Below, in pieces: positions 41,357 through 49,769 of a stretch of DNA of 64,000 bases. The stretch lies in the NCBI GenBank assembly GCA_029593915.1, contig CP046147.1, forward strand, positions 496,001-560,000. Reading direction: 5' to 3'. The translations under genes and the position numbers were made by a program. How positions within the stretch are numbered: the stretch's first letter is position 1; each line of letters starts with the position of its first letter. Source of the stretch: Candidatus Lucifugimonas marina. GTDB lineage: Bacteria > Chloroflexota > Dehalococcoidia > Lucifugimonadales > Lucifugimonadaceae. The notes below the pieces were generated by a model, which ran no database searches, was not told where the DNA came from, and saw nothing but the letters and a program-made list of their open reading frames with translations.

Positions 41357-42484
41357 GTGGCTTCTGGCCCTGACGAAAATGGACGCGAGCGGATTGTGCA
41401 GGCAAGCACTCCGGCGGATGATGCCGAGAAGCTAGCTGGTGATCAGGCTTTGGAAGATCGCGCTAAAGATCTGACTTCTCAGGCTGAAAATGCTTCTGAC
41501 GCCTTCGCCAAAGATCTGCGACCACGTCGTTTTCAGGAGTACGTCGGACAGCGAGCGGTAGTCGATAGCATCTCTATCGCTGTGATGGCTGCCAAGAAGC
41601 GTGGCGATACGCTGGATCACGCTCTGTTTCACGGTCCTCCGGGTCTCGGCAAAACAACGATTTCGCAGATCATCGCTCGTGAGCTAGATTCTCAGTTGAT
41701 CCACACCTCTGGTCCTGCGCTTGAGCGACCGGCTGACGTGGTTGGCTTGCTGTCGAATCTCAAAGTTGGTGACGTGTTGTTCATCGACGAAATTCATCGC
41801 TTGCCTCACGCTGTTGAAGAGTATTTGTATTCGGCGATGGAAGACTTTCGAGTTGATTTCATGACCGGATCAGGTGCCTTTGCGAAGAGCATCAATTTGC
41901 CGTTGCAGCCGTTCACGTTGATTGGGTCGACGACTCGAGCTGGAATGTTGAGCGCCCCGCTTCGCGAGCGATTCGGTTTGGCGTATCACCTAGATTTTTA
42001 TTCGACAGAAGAACTAGCGCAGGTCGTGACTCGGTCGGCTGGAATTCTGGAAGTTGATATCGATTCCGACGGTGCGCTGGAGATAGCTCGTCGATCTCGT
42101 GGAACACCGAGAATTTCGAACCGTTTGCTGAGACGAGTAAGAGATTTCGCAGAAGTCAGGGAAGTCGGAACTATCGACAAAACAGTGGCTTCTGAAGCGC
42201 TTGAGATCGAAGGCGTCGATCCGCTTGGACTGGATCGTTTGGACCGGCTGTACCTAACGACTTTGTCGAAGAACTATCAGGGTGGTCCGGCTGGTATTCA
42301 GGCGCTGGCAGCGACCATTAACGAAGATCAGCAGACGCTCGAAGATGTTGTTGAACCGTTCCTTTTGAAGATCGGATTCATCGTGAGGACACCGCAAGGT
42401 CGTCGAACTACTCCCGAGGGATTTGAGCACATCGGATTACCGCCACGACTCGATGGTCCGACAGGGCAGGGCACGCTGCTTTAG
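41357..42484 (+). CDS. ruvB: Holliday junction ATPase RuvB
   Basis: Hexameric motor of branch migration. 375 residues, about 35 more than typical because of an acidic N-terminal extension (ERIVQASTPADDAEKLAG). Walker A is GPPGLGKTT near residue 95, Walker B FIDEIHRLPH near 147, sensor 1 LIGSTTRAGML near 193, with a C-terminal winged helix. GTG start 47 bases after ruvA. Confidence 0.95.
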   Translation: MASGPDENGRERIVQASTPADDAEKLAGDQALEDRAKDLTSQAENASDAFAKDLRPRRFQEYVGQRAVVDSISIAVMAAKKRGDTLDHALFHGPPGLGKTTISQIIARELDSQLIHTSGPALERPADVVGLLSNLKVGDVLFIDEIHRLPHAVEEYLYSAMEDFRVDFMTGSGAFAKSINLPLQPFTLIGSTTRAGMLSAPLRERFGLAYHLDFYSTEELAQVVTRSAGILEVDIDSDGALEIARRSRGTPRISNRLLRRVRDFAEVREVGTIDKTVASEALEIEGVDPLGLDRLDRLYLTTLSKNYQGGPAGIQALAATINEDQQTLEDVVEPFLLKIGFIVRTPQGRRTTPEGFEHIGLPPRLDGPTGQGTLL

Positions 42485-42510
42485 GGTGTGCTTGGGGATA
42501 GTGGTCAGGC

Positions 42511-42665
42511 TTTATTTCCCGAGTGGAGCGAAGCGGAGTCGAAGGATCTCGGCGGATTCATTACTTCTGTAGCTGATACTCGAACTCGAGCTTGGGTAGA
42601 TTTAGCAAGCAAGAATGTTGTTTGGCGCGAGGTCTCCCCACTCCGCTTTGCTGCGGTCGAGAAAT
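42511..42665. repeat. Solitary copy of the inverted-end repeat
   Basis: Left arm TTTCCCGAGTGGAGCGAAGC and on (42515-42552) and right arm CGCGAGGTCTCCCCACTCCG and on (42626-42665) match the arms of the tandem repeats at 35.8-36.4 kb, but the ~73-base core is unrelated. It follows ruvB by about 30 bases. The arms are inverted copies of each other, so a transcript would fold into a long hairpin. Confidence 0.8.
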
Positions 42666-42714
42666 TGGATAGCGCTTGATTCGGCTATCCATTGGTAGCC
42701 AGCATTCAGTAGTT

Positions 42715-44607
42715 CTAAGTAGAAGTACCGTCGGCTGCTTGGGTTGCCTGGGCGATCAGCTCGTCTGGAATGTCGTCGAAAGATGCGTAGTTCATCGAGT
42801 AGAGGCGTGAGTAGAGTCCACCGAGTTCCATCAACTCGTCGTGGTTGCCCTGTTCGATGATTTCTCCATCTTGAAGAACAATGATTCTGTCGGCACCCCG
42901 AATCGTTGCAAGACGGTGGGCGATGACCATTCCGGTGCGCCCTTCCATGAGCCTCTGCAACGCCTGCTGAATCAGCATTTCGGTGTATGAGTCGATGCTA
43001 GCCGTTGCTTCATCCAAAACAAGAATCTTGGCATCGGCGACAATCGCACGTGCGAACGAGAGCAGCTGTCGTTGTCCCAACGAAAGGTTTCCACCACGCT
43101 GTTCCAGCGAAGTGTCGTATCCATCGGGCAACTTCATGATGAACTCATGTGCACCAACAGCCTGTGCGGCTGCTACGACGTCTTCACGAGTGGCATCGGC
43201 CTTGTTGTAGATGATGTTTTCGAAGATCGTTCCCGAGAAGAGGAATGGCTCTTGAAGCACCATCGAAACGTGCTTACCTAGCGAATCTTGCGTCACATCG
43301 CGAACATCGTGTCCACCGACTTTAACTGAGCCTTCCCAGATGTCGTAAAAGCGGTGTACCAATGCGGTCGTCGAGGTTTTACCGGAACCGGTTGGGCCTA
43401 CCAGCGCGACTGTTTCGCCGGGCTTCACTTCGAAGTTGATATTTTTCAGAATCGGCTGATTTGGCAGGTAACCAAACGTTACGTCATCGAATTTGATCGA
43501 CCCATCGATTTCTTCTAGATCGACGGCATCGGGTTTGTCTTCGATATCGATATGTACATCGATCACTTCGAAGATTCGTTCTCCGGATGCCATAGCTCGT
43601 TGCAGTACGTTGTAGTGCATTGTTAGAGCTCGAATAGGATCGAAGAATCGTTGTACGAAAAGAACGAACGCAACCATGACACCGACTTCGATGGTACCTC
43701 CGAGTACGAAGAATCCACCGACGATAACGATGATCGCCATCGCTGCACCGGTGAGAGTGTCGACGATAGGAAGCATCATTACACCGAACTTAGAAGCACG
43801 GTTTGCGGCGTTGAGGTTGTCGGTGGCGCGAATGTCGAACAGGTCGTAGTTCACGTATTCACGTGAGAGACCCTGAACGGCCCTGATGCCGTTGATGTTT
43901 TCGGCGAGAGCTCCACTGACAATTGAAGAAGTGACTCGTGCTCGAAGGAACGAGCGGCGTGCGTACGGGAGCCAAATGACTCGGATGATGAACAGTGTCG
44001 GTAGAACGGCAAGGGTCATCAGACCGAGTCGCCAATCTAGCCAGATCATCGCTCCGATGATTCCGATTAGTAGAACAAAGTCTCCGATTGCGAAGACGGC
44101 TGTCTGTAGGAATTCCTGAAGGGCTGCAACGTCTCCCTGAAGGCGAGACATTAGCTTTCCGATTTCAGTTTTATCCATGAACGACAGCGAGACACGTTGC
44201 AGGTGTTCGTACATCGCTCGGCGCATGTCGATCAGAATACGTTCTGCGACTCGACCTACGATAAGTTCTTGCAAATAGTTCGAAACAAAGTTGAACCCAA
44301 CGGCAACCAAAAAGATGATCACCATGGTTACTAGTTTTTCTTTGTCTTCGAAACCATCTTTCAATGCGCCGTCGAACACATCTTTAACGATGAGCGGAAT
44401 GGCGATCGACGAAATGGTGAAGACTAGAACCGCCGAAATAGCGACCCATAGCAGCATTTTGTAAGTGGCTACGTACTTGATGAAACGACCAACTACCTGA
44501 CCATTGAATGCTTCACCGAAGACCTCTTCGTCAAGGGATGGTCCGAGGCGAATCGAAGCCTTAGGCGGAATTTCGTGACTGCGTTCGTGAGTATCTCGAG
44601 TTGCCAT
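42715..44607 (-). CDS. ABC exporter, fused permease-ATPase (second half-transporter)
   Basis: 630 residues: six membrane segments in about residues 50-340, then a nucleotide-binding domain with Walker A GPTGSGKTST near residue 405, signature LSLGQRQLLSFARAI, Walker B ILVLDEATASID and H-loop VIAHRLATI. The catalytic Glu after Walker B is present (DEAT), unlike in its partner. Overlaps the stop of the first half-transporter by 1 base (TAATG), so the two are made together as a heterodimer. Substrate (lipid, drug or peptide) unknown. Confidence 0.9.
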   Translation of the reverse strand: MATRDTHERSHEIPPKASIRLGPSLDEEVFGEAFNGQVVGRFIKYVATYKMLLWVAISAVLVFTISSIAIPLIVKDVFDGALKDGFEDKEKLVTMVIIFLVAVGFNFVSNYLQELIVGRVAERILIDMRRAMYEHLQRVSLSFMDKTEIGKLMSRLQGDVAALQEFLQTAVFAIGDFVLLIGIIGAMIWLDWRLGLMTLAVLPTLFIIRVIWLPYARRSFLRARVTSSIVSGALAENINGIRAVQGLSREYVNYDLFDIRATDNLNAANRASKFGVMMLPIVDTLTGAAMAIIVIVGGFFVLGGTIEVGVMVAFVLFVQRFFDPIRALTMHYNVLQRAMASGERIFEVIDVHIDIEDKPDAVDLEEIDGSIKFDDVTFGYLPNQPILKNINFEVKPGETVALVGPTGSGKTSTTALVHRFYDIWEGSVKVGGHDVRDVTQDSLGKHVSMVLQEPFLFSGTIFENIIYNKADATREDVVAAAQAVGAHEFIMKLPDGYDTSLEQRGGNLSLGQRQLLSFARAIVADAKILVLDEATASIDSYTEMLIQQALQRLMEGRTGMVIAHRLATIRGADRIIVLQDGEIIEQGNHDELMELGGLYSRLYSMNYASFDDIPDELIAQATQAADGTST

Positions 44608-46448
44608 TACGAAGCACTCCCTTCGTCCTGACTATTCAAACGTTCTTGGCTCTCTTCACTGGGGCGAATCTGCAATTCGTACAGATCGTTGTAGTGCCCA
44701 CCTTGAGCGAGTAGCTCTTCGTGAGTTCCGCGTTCGACAATCTTTCCTGCTTCGATGAAGAGAATTTCGTCGGCGTGCATCAGCGAGCTAAGTCGGTGAG
44801 AGATGACGATTGTTCCGCGGTCTTTAGTTAGATCAGTGAGCGCCGCACGGATTCGCTGTTCCGTTGCTGCGTCGATGGCTGCAGTCGAGTCATCGAAGAC
44901 GATCAGCTGAGGCTTGAGCAGGATTGAGCGAGCGATAGATAGCCGCTGGCGTTGGCCACCAGATAGCGATACTCCGCGTTCTCCGACCATGGTGTCGTAT
45001 CCACCTGGAAGTCGCTCGATGTAGTCGCCTAACTGTGCATATTTCGATGCGAGTTCCACTCGGTCGTCAGGTGCCCACGGGTCGCCGTAAGCAACGTTGT
45101 GTTCGACCGACGCTGTGAATAAGAAGGTGTCCTGTTCGACAACTCCAACCGCTTTTCGTAGAGAGTCGAGCGTTACGTCCCTAAGGTCTTGACCATCGAT
45201 AGTAATGTGGCCTTCGATAGGGTCGTAGAACCTCGGTACCAAGTGGGCGATAGTCGATTTTCCGCTACCGGGAGGTCCGACGATTCCGACGGTGTGACCT
45301 GGTTCTGCTTTGAACGAAACTCCGTTGAGTGTGTGTTCGCCTTCGTAGCCAAAGCTAACGTTGTGAAATTCGAGCGTGCCTTGAGTAATTTCGAGTGGCT
45401 TCGCATCGGGTTTGTCCTGAATTTCAGGATCAATATCTAGGACTGAGAACAAACGACCACCGGTTGCCGATCCTCGGGCGTATCCGTTAATCATCATTCC
45501 GATTTGTCGGACTGGCTGAAGCAGGATACTCATGAAGGCGAGAAACTGCGTTAGTTCACCAGCCGAGAGCTCGCCATCGATTACTTTGAGTCCGCCTACC
45601 CACAGCACTGCTGCCATAGAGAGCATGAACGCCACACCCATCAGGGAGATACTCGAAGCTCGAATGCCGACTTGAACGTTGGCGAGAGCCAGAGTTTCGT
45701 TCGATGCATCGTCGAATTTCTTCATCTCATGTTTCTGAGAAGCGAACGCACGGACAACTCGGATTCCTCCGAGGTTTTCGTCCATCACTTTTGTGAGGGC
45801 AGACAGTCGTTCTTGTAGGTCGTACCAGTTGCTCCGCAGTTTGAGTCGGGCTGCGGTAGCTCGCCATGCGACGAAAGGTACGAAGCTGAGGCTGATGAGC
45901 CCGAGCACCAAGTCTTCGCTGAGCATCAGGTACATACCCGTACCTATCAGCACTACCAGGAAGACGGTTCGTAGCAGTGCTGTTTGGACGAACATGCGCA
46001 CGCCTTCAACATCGACGATTCCGCGTGTGATCAGGTCGCCGGTGTGCACACCGGCGTGGTAGCTAAATGACAGCCGTTGGAGTTTTTCGTAGTAGAGCAT
46101 TCGGAGTTCATATCCGATGTGCTGACCAATCGATTCACCCATGTAGTTCTGGTACATCGCCGAGAGTCCACGACCTACCGATGCGATGAAAAGCAATATT
46201 GCGATTGCGATGAGAGCCGATTTTGCCGGGTTGTCTCCCTCGCCAAGTATGTCGGTCGTTGCGTCTACAGCAGATGCCGCCATTTCGTTAGCGATCACAA
46301 AGCTTCCGTCTTCGAGACCGTTAGAGGCGTCGACAGCGCTACCGATGAGGATAGGGAGGGCTAGCTGGAATCCTGACGCCAGAAAAATAGCGATTAGCCC
46401 TAAGACGAGTCGCCATTTGTACTGGAGGGACATGCGCGTAATGCGCAT
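44607..46448 (-). CDS. ABC exporter, fused permease-ATPase (first half-transporter)
   Basis: Start taken at ATG 46448 because AGGAG lies 5 bases upstream. About 613 residues: six segments in residues 15-310, then an ATPase domain with Walker A GPPGSGKSTI near 385, signature VSLSGGQRQRLSIARSIL and Walker B LIVFDDSTAAID. The residue after the Walker B Asp is Asp instead of the catalytic Glu, a hallmark of the degenerate site in heterodimeric exporters (BmrCD, TM287/288-like). It pairs with the next gene, which has the normal Glu. Confidence 0.9.
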   Translation of the reverse strand: MRITRMSLQYKWRLVLGLIAIFLASGFQLALPILIGSAVDASNGLEDGSFVIANEMAASAVDATTDILGEGDNPAKSALIAIAILLFIASVGRGLSAMYQNYMGESIGQHIGYELRMLYYEKLQRLSFSYHAGVHTGDLITRGIVDVEGVRMFVQTALLRTVFLVVLIGTGMYLMLSEDLVLGLISLSFVPFVAWRATAARLKLRSNWYDLQERLSALTKVMDENLGGIRVVRAFASQKHEMKKFDDASNETLALANVQVGIRASSISLMGVAFMLSMAAVLWVGGLKVIDGELSAGELTQFLAFMSILLQPVRQIGMMINGYARGSATGGRLFSVLDIDPEIQDKPDAKPLEITQGTLEFHNVSFGYEGEHTLNGVSFKAEPGHTVGIVGPPGSGKSTIAHLVPRFYDPIEGHITIDGQDLRDVTLDSLRKAVGVVEQDTFLFTASVEHNVAYGDPWAPDDRVELASKYAQLGDYIERLPGGYDTMVGERGVSLSGGQRQRLSIARSILLKPQLIVFDDSTAAIDAATEQRIRAALTDLTKDRGTIVISHRLSSLMHADEILFIEAGKIVERGTHEELLAQGGHYNDLYELQIRPSEESQERLNSQDEGSAS

Positions 46449-46734
46449 GAACACTCCTACAGAACTTGCACCCTCGACAGGTCGTGATGATGTGCCGGCG
46501 GCTTTTCCTACTGGTGTAGATTGGCTGGTAGCCGTGACGATTCCTCCATGTTTAATACATCAGCATGTAAGCATCGCGCAGCTTGATAGCTTGTGCGTAT
46601 GAATTACGTCACGGATTTTTGTGAGTGTTAACCGTGTGCATAATCACGGTAAACTCGCGGAAGTCGCAACTGCTTGGATAGGGAATTACGGGCTATGCTC
46701 TGTAGTTAGCGTCCTATCGAGCGCCAAAAGATTT

Positions 46735-47628
46735 ATGACTCTTTCCGATCCAAATAACATACTTGCCGGTGCCTTCGCCGATCTTGATTCAGGAAATCTG
46801 AAATCCAGTTCCGATTCGCCTTCTGAATCAAAAAGTGAGATTCGGAACGAGTTTGCCGTTCGCAGGGCGACACTCGATGATTCGTTGATGCTTGAGAGTA
46901 TCGAGCGTGAGGCGTTTCCGGGTATGACACCTGTGACGCGGATTGAACGAGATCTGACCCGACAGAACGGCTTGTACCTCGCCGCTATCCGAAACTGGCA
47001 GCCGGATGAGCAGGAGTTGGGGCCGAGATTCGCAATAGCGACTAAGGCTGAGAAGGAAGACGAAAGCTTTACGGCTCGCATGAGGCGAAATGTTGATCGC
47101 TATCTACTTGATCGAGTCAACCGTCCCAAACTACCGCCCGATTACATAGCCGGCTTCGTTGGGTTGTGGTTCGTTTTAGATGAGGCGCACGTCGTGATAA
47201 TCGGACTTCGAGAGTCGGATCGACGCAAGGGGATTGGTGAGCAGCTGCTGATTAGTGCGGTTGAGCAGTCGTTTGAGAACGATTCTCGAGTGGTGACGCT
47301 TGAAGTTCGCGAATCGAACGAGCCGGCTATCGAGCTGTATAAGAAGTACGGTTTTCAGGAAGTTGGTCTACGTCGAAGGTACTACTCTGATAACGGCGAG
47401 AACGCTGTGATCATGACTACACCACCCATCCAGAGTGACGATTACCAGAAGCAGTTCACTGAGTTGGTCGAGCAACACGCAGACAAATGGGGTTGGGTCT
47501 CACGTCCGGGCTTCGCAGCACCGGAAGGTTACGTTGAGGAAGACGAGACCAAAGGGGAGTCGGAAGCTTCGGACTCCACGAGTGCTGATGGCGATGAATC
47601 TGAATCTAAGCCAGAAATCGAAGCTTAG
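46735..47628 (+). CDS. GNAT acetyltransferase, RimI-like
   Basis: Start taken at MTLSDPNNILAG (46735). About 297 residues, longer than RimI (about 150) because of an acidic/Ser-rich N-terminus and a long acidic C-terminal tail (GESEASDSTSADGDESESK). The GNAT core has FAVRRATLDDSLMLESIERE, the acetyl-CoA loop RESDRRKGIGEQLLISAVEQ and EVRESNEPAIELYKKYGFQE, which resembles RimI alanine N-acetyltransferases. An insert with basic residues (RMRRNVDRYLLDRVNRPKLP) lies inside the fold. It overlaps the convergent gene by 4 bases. Confidence 0.75.
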   Translation: MTLSDPNNILAGAFADLDSGNLKSSSDSPSESKSEIRNEFAVRRATLDDSLMLESIEREAFPGMTPVTRIERDLTRQNGLYLAAIRNWQPDEQELGPRFAIATKAEKEDESFTARMRRNVDRYLLDRVNRPKLPPDYIAGFVGLWFVLDEAHVVIIGLRESDRRKGIGEQLLISAVEQSFENDSRVVTLEVRESNEPAIELYKKYGFQEVGLRRRYYSDNGENAVIMTTPPIQSDDYQKQFTELVEQHADKWGWVSRPGFAAPEGYVEEDETKGESEASDSTSADGDESESKPEIEA

Positions 47629-48419
47629 GTTCCGCTAACCGCCAAGATGTAGAGCAGAAGTATGGCCGCGACAGCTACGGTCAGTTTCACGGCCCATGAT
47701 GTCCACTGCCTATGGAACGCTTGAAAGTGCTCCACTGATCGCCACTTTTTTCCACGCCAAGAGAGTTCATTACCTTTGGCTCCCAGATAGAGACTCGCAC
47801 CCGCCATCACAATGAATTGAATTGTGGGTGGTAGGAATGCCGCCCCAAAGAGTACGGCTGTGTATGGAACGCCAGAGAAGATGCCCCAGATGGCTGGCAT
47901 GAGGAATGCTGCCCAGTTCCACTTTTTAACCCCTTCGGGGATTTCACCGTCTTTAGTTCCCGAGGTGTTATCTGAGGGGGCTTCAGCCGACCCGAACGGG
48001 TTTTGCTGCGAAATATCTAATTCGGCATCCTGATTTATCGCAGGACCGCGAAGATCATCTTGCGGATTGGTCGTCGGACTTTTGGCAGGATTGCCCGCGG
48101 GATTGAGGTCTGGTCGGTAAGTGCGTGGTCCGGTGGTCGTTTCCGGCCGGGCATCAGGCTGTGCTTGTGGCTGTGGGCTGATTCGCACTGCATTGTGCAT
48201 TTCAGATCCACAGACCCAACAAAACGCAGCGCGAGTGTTGTTTGCGTTTCCACATTTTGGGCACGAATTTAAGCCGAGTGGCGATGGTGAATCGGCGTGG
48301 ACTTCAACGAGTCGTTCACCACACCGGGTGCACGCGTATCCCTTTGGGTCGTTTTCGGTACCGCAGTGGGCACAAAAATGGTGGTCGCCAGTGGTTGGTT
48401 GTTCGGTAGTTTCTGCCAT
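47625..48419 (-). CDS. Double zinc-ribbon membrane protein
   Basis: 264 residues. Two Cys-x2-Cys pairs form one ribbon at the N-terminus (HFCAHCGTEND ... YACTRCGERL), and a second follows (NSCPKCGNANNTRAAFCWVC). A disordered Pro/Gln/Asn-rich linker (about 80-165) leads to membrane segments with WNWAAFLMPAIWGIFSG and a C-terminal VKLTVAVAAILLLYILAVSG. Similar zinc-ribbon membrane proteins are common and mostly unassigned. Function unknown. Confidence 0.7.
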   Translation of the reverse strand: MAETTEQPTTGDHHFCAHCGTENDPKGYACTRCGERLVEVHADSPSPLGLNSCPKCGNANNTRAAFCWVCGSEMHNAVRISPQPQAQPDARPETTTGPRTYRPDLNPAGNPAKSPTTNPQDDLRGPAINQDAELDISQQNPFGSAEAPSDNTSGTKDGEIPEGVKKWNWAAFLMPAIWGIFSGVPYTAVLFGAAFLPPTIQFIVMAGASLYLGAKGNELSWRGKKWRSVEHFQAFHRQWTSWAVKLTVAVAAILLLYILAVSGT

Positions 48420-48515
48420 ACAGCTTTGATTTTAGTGGTCTAGTCGTGCGGTGTCGCTACAGAATAGGTTTTCTGGGGGCTATGTGCACTTGAATAGGTT
48501 GTTCACCCGTTGGAT

Positions 48516-49427
48516 TTACAGGTTCGATACGTCGAGATCGAGCGCGTGCATTAAGTCGTCTAGCTCTGCCCGAGTGTCGTCGCCAATTGGTGGGCTAGGT
48601 GGTCGTACGTTAGCAGTTGTAATGAAGCCTCGTCGTTTCATTATTTCTTTTCGAATTGCGAGACTGATTCCTGCCGAGTTTTCATAACGGATGATGGGCA
48701 TCCATTTATAGAAGAGTGCTCGGGCGCGTTCAACTTCTCCGTTCGAGATGTATCTGTGCATGGCGACGAGAACTTCAGGATAGGCAAATCCCGTCATTGT
48801 TCCGATGGCGCCTCGTTGAAGTTCTTCGAAAAGGAACGCACCACCTAGTCCGCCAAAAATTCCCATTGAGCCGCCCGTAGCTTCTAGGACTCGTGTGATT
48901 TTCTGGGGAGTTGGTGGATCTTCCAGCTTGAGATATTTTGCATCGGGTAGTTCAGCGTGGAGCTTGCCAATGAAGGCTGGGTCGAGGTGAACTCCGGTTT
49001 GTTCTGGTAGATCTTGAACGACGATTGGTATTTCAGTCGCCTCCTGCGCAGCGGCGTAGTAGGCGTACGTTGCTGGTGGATTTGGCTTAGCCATTTTTGC
49101 AGGAGCGATCATCACTGCTGTGGCACCCGCTGATTGCGCGTCGCGCACTCTTGATTCGAGGGCTCGTCCGCTTTCTGCACTGGCACCGACGGTAACTGTC
49201 AGATCATCTCCAGCTGCTGCTACTACTGCATCAATAATCGGAGCGCGTTCTGCGTCGGTTAGTCGGTGGGCTTCTCCCATAACACCAAGAGTTACGACCC
49301 CGGTGCAGTTTGCTGATCGAGCCGCGCCGAGCAGTCTTTTGAACGAGTCGATATCGACATCACCGTTGGCGTCGAACGGTGTCGGAAGCATGAAGTGGAT
49401 TCCATCTAATTTTCGTTCATCTGCCAA
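48516..49427 (-). CDS. DapA / N-acetylneuraminate lyase family aldolase
   Basis: TIM-barrel Schiff-base aldolase of 303 residues. The Schiff-base Lys is in AKYLKLEDPP near residue 163. The usual Tyr of the YNxPxRTG motif is absent: the strand reads VVQDLPEQTGV, so it is probably not a true dihydrodipicolinate synthase. Other landmarks are HFMLPTPFDANGDVD, VTLGVMGEAHRL and GIFGGLGGAFLFEEL. Family members cleave 2-keto-3-deoxy sugar acids, which would fit the enolase-family enzyme at 3.8 kb, but the link is inferred. Confidence 0.82.
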   Translation of the reverse strand: MADERKLDGIHFMLPTPFDANGDVDIDSFKRLLGAARSANCTGVVTLGVMGEAHRLTDAERAPIIDAVVAAAGDDLTVTVGASAESGRALESRVRDAQSAGATAVMIAPAKMAKPNPPATYAYYAAAQEATEIPIVVQDLPEQTGVHLDPAFIGKLHAELPDAKYLKLEDPPTPQKITRVLEATGGSMGIFGGLGGAFLFEELQRGAIGTMTGFAYPEVLVAMHRYISNGEVERARALFYKWMPIIRYENSAGISLAIRKEIMKRRGFITTANVRPPSPPIGDDTRAELDDLMHALDLDVSNL

Positions 49428-49567
49428 TTCGGATTACTCCTGAGTGCTGTTGACGGGCGCGGTTAGTCAATTGAAACCATGCGTATGGTGACCAAGTTCT
49501 GGGGTGTTCGCAAGGTGCGCTGATAGTAGTTTGGCATTGTGCGTAACCCCAATGTGAGTCGGATGAG

Positions 49568-49576
49568 TGCTAGAAT
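49568..49576 (+). promoter_or_regulatory. Extended -10 promoter for the sulfite reductase leader
   Basis: TGC at 49568-49570 followed by TAGAAT at 49571-49576 forms an extended -10 box; no good -35 box is seen 17 bases upstream. Transcription would begin near 49583 and enter the structured leader. Confidence 0.5.
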
Positions 49577-49582
49577 CTCCCG

Positions 49583-49769
49583 TAATGTTGAACATGTCCG
49601 TAACGAACGTCTGTTGTTGTACTGGCCGCTAAGCGGGGCCGGACGTAACAGCGCGTTATTGATTCGACCCTGCCCACATTGAATTGGCAGGGTTTTTTTA
49701 TTGAATTTTCGTTCCGGTACTGAATATTGAAAGCGCATTCGCATTTAATGGTGAAAGAGGATCTAAACG
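49583..49769 (+). promoter_or_regulatory. Structured 5' leader with intrinsic terminator before the sulfite reductase gene
   Basis: The leader of about 187 bases contains GTCCG (49596-49600) able to pair with CGGAC (49640-49644), enclosing a hairpin CCGC-TAA-GCGG (49626-49636), then a perfect terminator: ACCCTGCC (49667-49674) with GGCAGGGT (49686-49693) and seven T's. A terminator between promoter and start codon implies attenuation: full-length mRNA needs read-through. It is not a T-box by its motifs, and I do not recognise a riboswitch class. The gap 49428-49769 holds nothing else. Confidence 0.6.

Noticed and set aside
42488-42679. Small open frame after ruvB
   Set aside because: It is composed of the inverted-arm repeat element.
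49583-49700. T-box leader before the sulfite reductase gene
   Set aside because: No T-box sequence, specifier loop pattern or antiterminator motif; the downstream gene is not an aminoacylation or amino-acid gene.
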